In this document: positions 16,413-18,995 of the stretch, piece after piece
How the letters are laid out: every line of letters begins with the position of its first letter
How positions within the stretch are numbered: the stretch's first letter is position 1
Made by a program: the position numbers and the translations under genes
The notes under the pieces: model-generated
Told to the model about the DNA's origin: nothing
The model's input: only the letters and a program-made list of their open reading frames with translations
The model's database searches: none
Origin: Stramenopiles sp. TOSAG23-3
Lineage: Eukaryota; Sar
Reading direction: 5' to 3'
Assembly: GCA_900128585.1 (NCBI GenBank)
Contig: LT642266.1
Location: 1-18,995 of the forward strand
Length of the DNA: 18,995 bases

Positions 16413-17938
16413 GTTAAACTTCCAGGTATCAAATGGTTGCTACTACTAGGAAAAAAGTATCAATCACTTTCTATACTTCTTTCACTGACACGCGTTCAAC
16501 ACTTGCTCTCACATTCTTTCTCATAAAGCTATTCTGTTGCACACTATTGCGTAAGATTGGTGAGAACAAAATTACCAGAAGGTATAGTATTATATAATTA
16601 TTAGTAGTTTTATTTAAAAAAAAAATTATGTTCGTACTATTTAGGCTATATTGTAATAAGAAGAAAGAAGAAGAAAAGAAGAAGAGAAAAGAAGGAGAAG
16701 ATCATCGATGATGATGGTTTATTATTATTTTAGTGATGAAAATATCTTTTGTTTGTATTGGTTGTTAGTATAATAGTTGGTAGAGTACGAGTACTAATGA
16801 GTATAAATAATAAAAATACAGCGGAGGAAGAAAGTTCGTTCTTCTATGATGAGATGATGATAAACTCTAATATATTTTATATAGGATATATATATATTAG
16901 AATATAAAATAAGTACAATTAAATAAAATAAGGTAGAAATAATGAAAGAGAAGAAGAAGTAGGTTTACAAAAAAAAAATGGACAACACAACACAACTATT
17001 GTACTGTATAAAAAATAATAGCTAGACAGACCAGCCAAAAAACTATGAGGAACAGAAGGAGTAAAAAAATAAAAAGTGGAACAGGGAAGATCAAATATTC
17101 ATTCTTTAAATATTGTTTTATTCTTATTTCATACAAAAAATAAAACAATTTAATATATAAATAGAATGTGTTCGGACGGACTCTTTTACTGCGTTATACA
17201 TTACTTATATTCTATTCTATTTTATCGGTTCTATTTTATCTTCCTTTTTTCCTTTCTTCCTTTCTTTGCTTTTTTTCTCCTTCTTCTTTGTCAGTTGGAG
17301 AATATTCGACCTGGTGCCTGGTGTTGCTATGTTAGTTGTATTTAATATTATTTAATTAAACTTCTTTGGTAGTGTGACTACAGTGTATGTACATTGTATT
17401 GTGTCTTATTTAATCTATAAATAAAATACTACGGAGAGCAAGGAATGTCTTTCTTGTTTCTCTGTTGTGATGATATTAAATCCATTTCTTAGGAATAGAT
17501 GCTATGGCCTGTTCTATTTCTTTTCACGTACTGTTCTTTATATATTTATGTTACATAGAGACAACAGGGAAACTACGAATTATCTTATTATTTATCACGC
17601 ACTCTATTTGTATTATTTTAATACAGGTACATACCAAGTGCTTCAAGGTTATGCGGTCGTTTTTTAGTTGTGTTTCATTTCGTTTCTTCTATCTTCTTCT
17701 TAGTAGTACTATACAATCAACCATCATCATCATTAAAAAAACCACCATAATAATAAATAAAAATAAAAAATATGAACAACTAAAACCAAATTTATAAAGA
17801 AGACCAAACTGTATTGTACTCGACGTGAACAGATACAAATGGAATGAAACAATTTGCACCAGTTTCGTTTTCCACAGTCACAGAAGTATCGAGGTCAAGT
17901 TAGTATACCGAAAACAAAGAGCAATACAGCTAAGAATC
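16413..17938. other. Divergent intergenic spacer with no gene seen
   Basis: This 1.5-kb AT-rich spacer lies between the Cys-rich gene and Rab5. It contains an AAG tract, AT-rich inverted repeats (11-bp arms at 17112-17122 and 17139-17149; 10-bp arms at 16866-16875 and 16892-16901) and a TATAAAGA at 17793-17800, about 140 nt before the Rab5 ATG. Open frames at 17467-17797 encode Ile-, Phe- and Asn-rich peptides typical of AT-rich non-coding DNA. No RNA gene was recognised. Confidence 0.65.
16658..16700. repeat. AAG-rich purine tract
   Basis: A 43-nt all-purine run on the plus strand made of AAG, AAAG and GAGAA units, in the spacer upstream of both the Cys-rich gene and Rab5. Confidence 0.88.
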
Positions 17939-18538
17939 ATGTCAGGAAAAACATGTCACTATAAATTAGTTCTTCTAGGAGACACAGCCGTTGGAAAATC
18001 GTGCTTGGTCGTTCGTTTCGTGCGTGACGAGTTCTTCGAGTTTCAAGAGCCTACGATTGGCGCAGCATTCTTGACGTCCACAGTTGATTTGGATGACACG
18101 AAAGTAAAGTTTGAAATTTGGGATACAGCTGGGCAAGAGCGATATCGCAGTCTTGCGCCCATGTATTACCGTGGGGCTGCTGCCGCTATTGTAGTCTATG
18201 ACATTACGAACAAAGACTCGTTCGTAGGCGCGAAGACTTGGGTGAAAGAGTTGCAAAGGCGTGGTGCACCGGACTGCATCATTGCTTTGGCAGGGAACAA
18301 GTCGGATTTGGAAAATCAGCGCAAGGTAGACAAGGCAGAAGCCGAAGAATATGCGGCAGACAATGCCATTTTGCACATGGGAACTTCCGCCAAAACGTCA
18401 TCAAATGTACAAGACCTCTTCAGAGAAATTGCGAAAAAGTTGCCGAAGGAGCCCAAAGTTGGCCCGTCCGAGGGCACCGGCGTTGTCTTCGATCCAAGCA
18501 AAACGTCGAAGCAAAAGCCGAACAAAGGGTGCTGCTAA
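17939..18538 (+). CDS. RAB5: Rab5-family GTPase
   Basis: Rab5 controls fusion and cargo flow at early endosomes. The 199-residue product has every G motif: P-loop GDTAVGKS (14-21), switch I with TIGAAF (39-44, diagnostic for Rab5), [20 protein letters not shown] (61-80), GNKSD (119-123) and TSAKTS (149-154). It ends in KGCC, the double-geranylgeranylation signal, so it is the prenylated form and not the myristoylated Rab5-like (ARA6) type. The length is normal for the family (human Rab5A is 215), with a shorter N-terminus of about seven residues before the G domain. I chose ATG 17939; the open frame reaches further upstream, but only from a GTG and with no conserved sequence. No intron is needed. 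A TATA-like element lies about 140 nt upstream. Confidence 0.96.
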   Translation: MSGKTCHYKLVLLGDTAVGKSCLVVRFVRDEFFEFQEPTIGAAFLTSTVDLDDTKVKFEIWDTAGQERYRSLAPMYYRGAAAAIVVYDITNKDSFVGAKTWVKELQRRGAPDCIIALAGNKSDLENQRKVDKAEAEEYAADNAILHMGTSAKTSSNVQDLFREIAKKLPKEPKVGPSEGTGVVFDPSKTSKQKPNKGCC

Positions 18539-18995
18539 GGTGTCCACTGCTGCTTATATATATTTTTTCCCCCCAAATCCTTACGGGCATGAAGAGGATG
18601 CAAGAACATTGAAAGAAGAAAAAAAGGCGAAAGAAAGAGAAGAGTAAGGTAAAACATTACTCCCCTTCTTTCTTCGTTCGTGTCGATCGATCGTGTAATA
18701 GTTGATCATCATCGTCGTCGAAATACAAAGTAATAGAGAGAAGCAAGAAAGAAAAAAAGTGCCAGATCGTGTCTTGTCACAAAAAAGTAAGGTGTTAATG
18801 TAGTCTTCAAGCCCTGTAGTAGATATATATATTTAGTTAAATATATTACACTTCCTTAAATACCAGAAGTTGATAAAAAGAACAAGAACAGAGCATTGAA
18901 ACAAAATTGAATAAAATCATGAATGCAATTCCATACGTAGTCCTATGAGTTTATGTATTAAGTACAGGTACACATAAAGGAAATAAGAGGGAAAT
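18539..18995. other. Downstream region of Rab5 with no gene seen
   Basis: This is AT- and purine-rich non-coding sequence, with an AATAAA near 18909. A 9-bp AT-only inverted repeat at 18827-18846 is likely chance. Nothing coding or structural can be supported up to the right edge. Confidence 0.6.

Noticed and set aside
16866-17149. Two AT-rich inverted repeats with 10- and 11-bp arms
   Set aside because: Nearly pure A/T arms in a long A/T spacer; not distinguishable from chance by eye.
17467-17797. Two overlapping hydrophobic open frames before Rab5
   Set aside because: Composition follows the AT-rich spacer (Ile, Phe, Asn, Lys), with no family match and no splice signals linking them to Rab5.
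18827-18846. AT-only inverted repeat with a 2-nt loop near the right edge
   Set aside because: The arms are 9 bp of pure A/T and the loop is too short for a good hairpin; expected by chance in this composition.
1-18995. CRISPR array, transposon, tRNA or rRNA
   Set aside because: No spaced direct repeats of the right kind, no transposase-like frame, and no sequence I could fold as a tRNA with conserved arms were seen.

Overview
This is nuclear DNA from a microbial eukaryote. It encodes a Rag GTPase, a Rab5 GTPase with a prenylated CC tail, mitochondrial complex I and III proteins and an RCC1 propeller. One gene has a clear GT-AG intron, there are no operons, and AT-rich, microsatellite-filled spacers separate compact genes. 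The EF-hand/ankyrin/FN3 gene, the secreted orphans and the Rag GTPase (absent from land plants) would fit a protist or alga, but the lineage cannot be fixed from this window.

Layout. 1-661 (-): RagA/Gtr1 GTPase, C-terminus beyond the left edge. 2189-2618 (+): NDUFS6-like complex I subunit with one 85-nt intron. 2889-4814 (-): seven-blade RCC1 protein. 5748-8759 (+): a 1003-residue fusion of an N-acetylglucosamine kinase, one membrane segment and a GH99/GH71-like barrel with an Ig-like tail. 9317-9940 (+): probable winged-helix protein. 10164-10598 (-): LYRM7/MZM1 complex III assembly factor. 11083-12852 (-): EF-hand/ankyrin/FN3 protein. 14181-15275 (+): secreted ankyrin protein with a His-rich tail. 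15558-16412 (-): secreted Cys-rich orphan. 17939-18538 (+): Rab5 GTPase.

The genes are functionally mixed. Loose themes are endolysosomal and nutrient signalling (Rag, Rab5), respiratory-chain biogenesis (NDUFS6, LYRM7), glycan handling (the fusion) and the secretory pathway (two neighbouring convergent genes). Convergent spacers are short (about 220-280 nt). Spacers that must hold a promoter are 0.5-1.5 kb, AT-rich, and every one of them contains a GAA/TTC tract.

The most interesting item is the kinase-membrane-glycosidase-like fusion, which would place a GlcNAc kinase in the cytosol and a glycosidase-like domain in the lumen or outside the cell. Second is an EF-hand pair that appears to be inserted inside a fibronectin type III domain. 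No tRNA, rRNA, transposon or CRISPR array was recognised.
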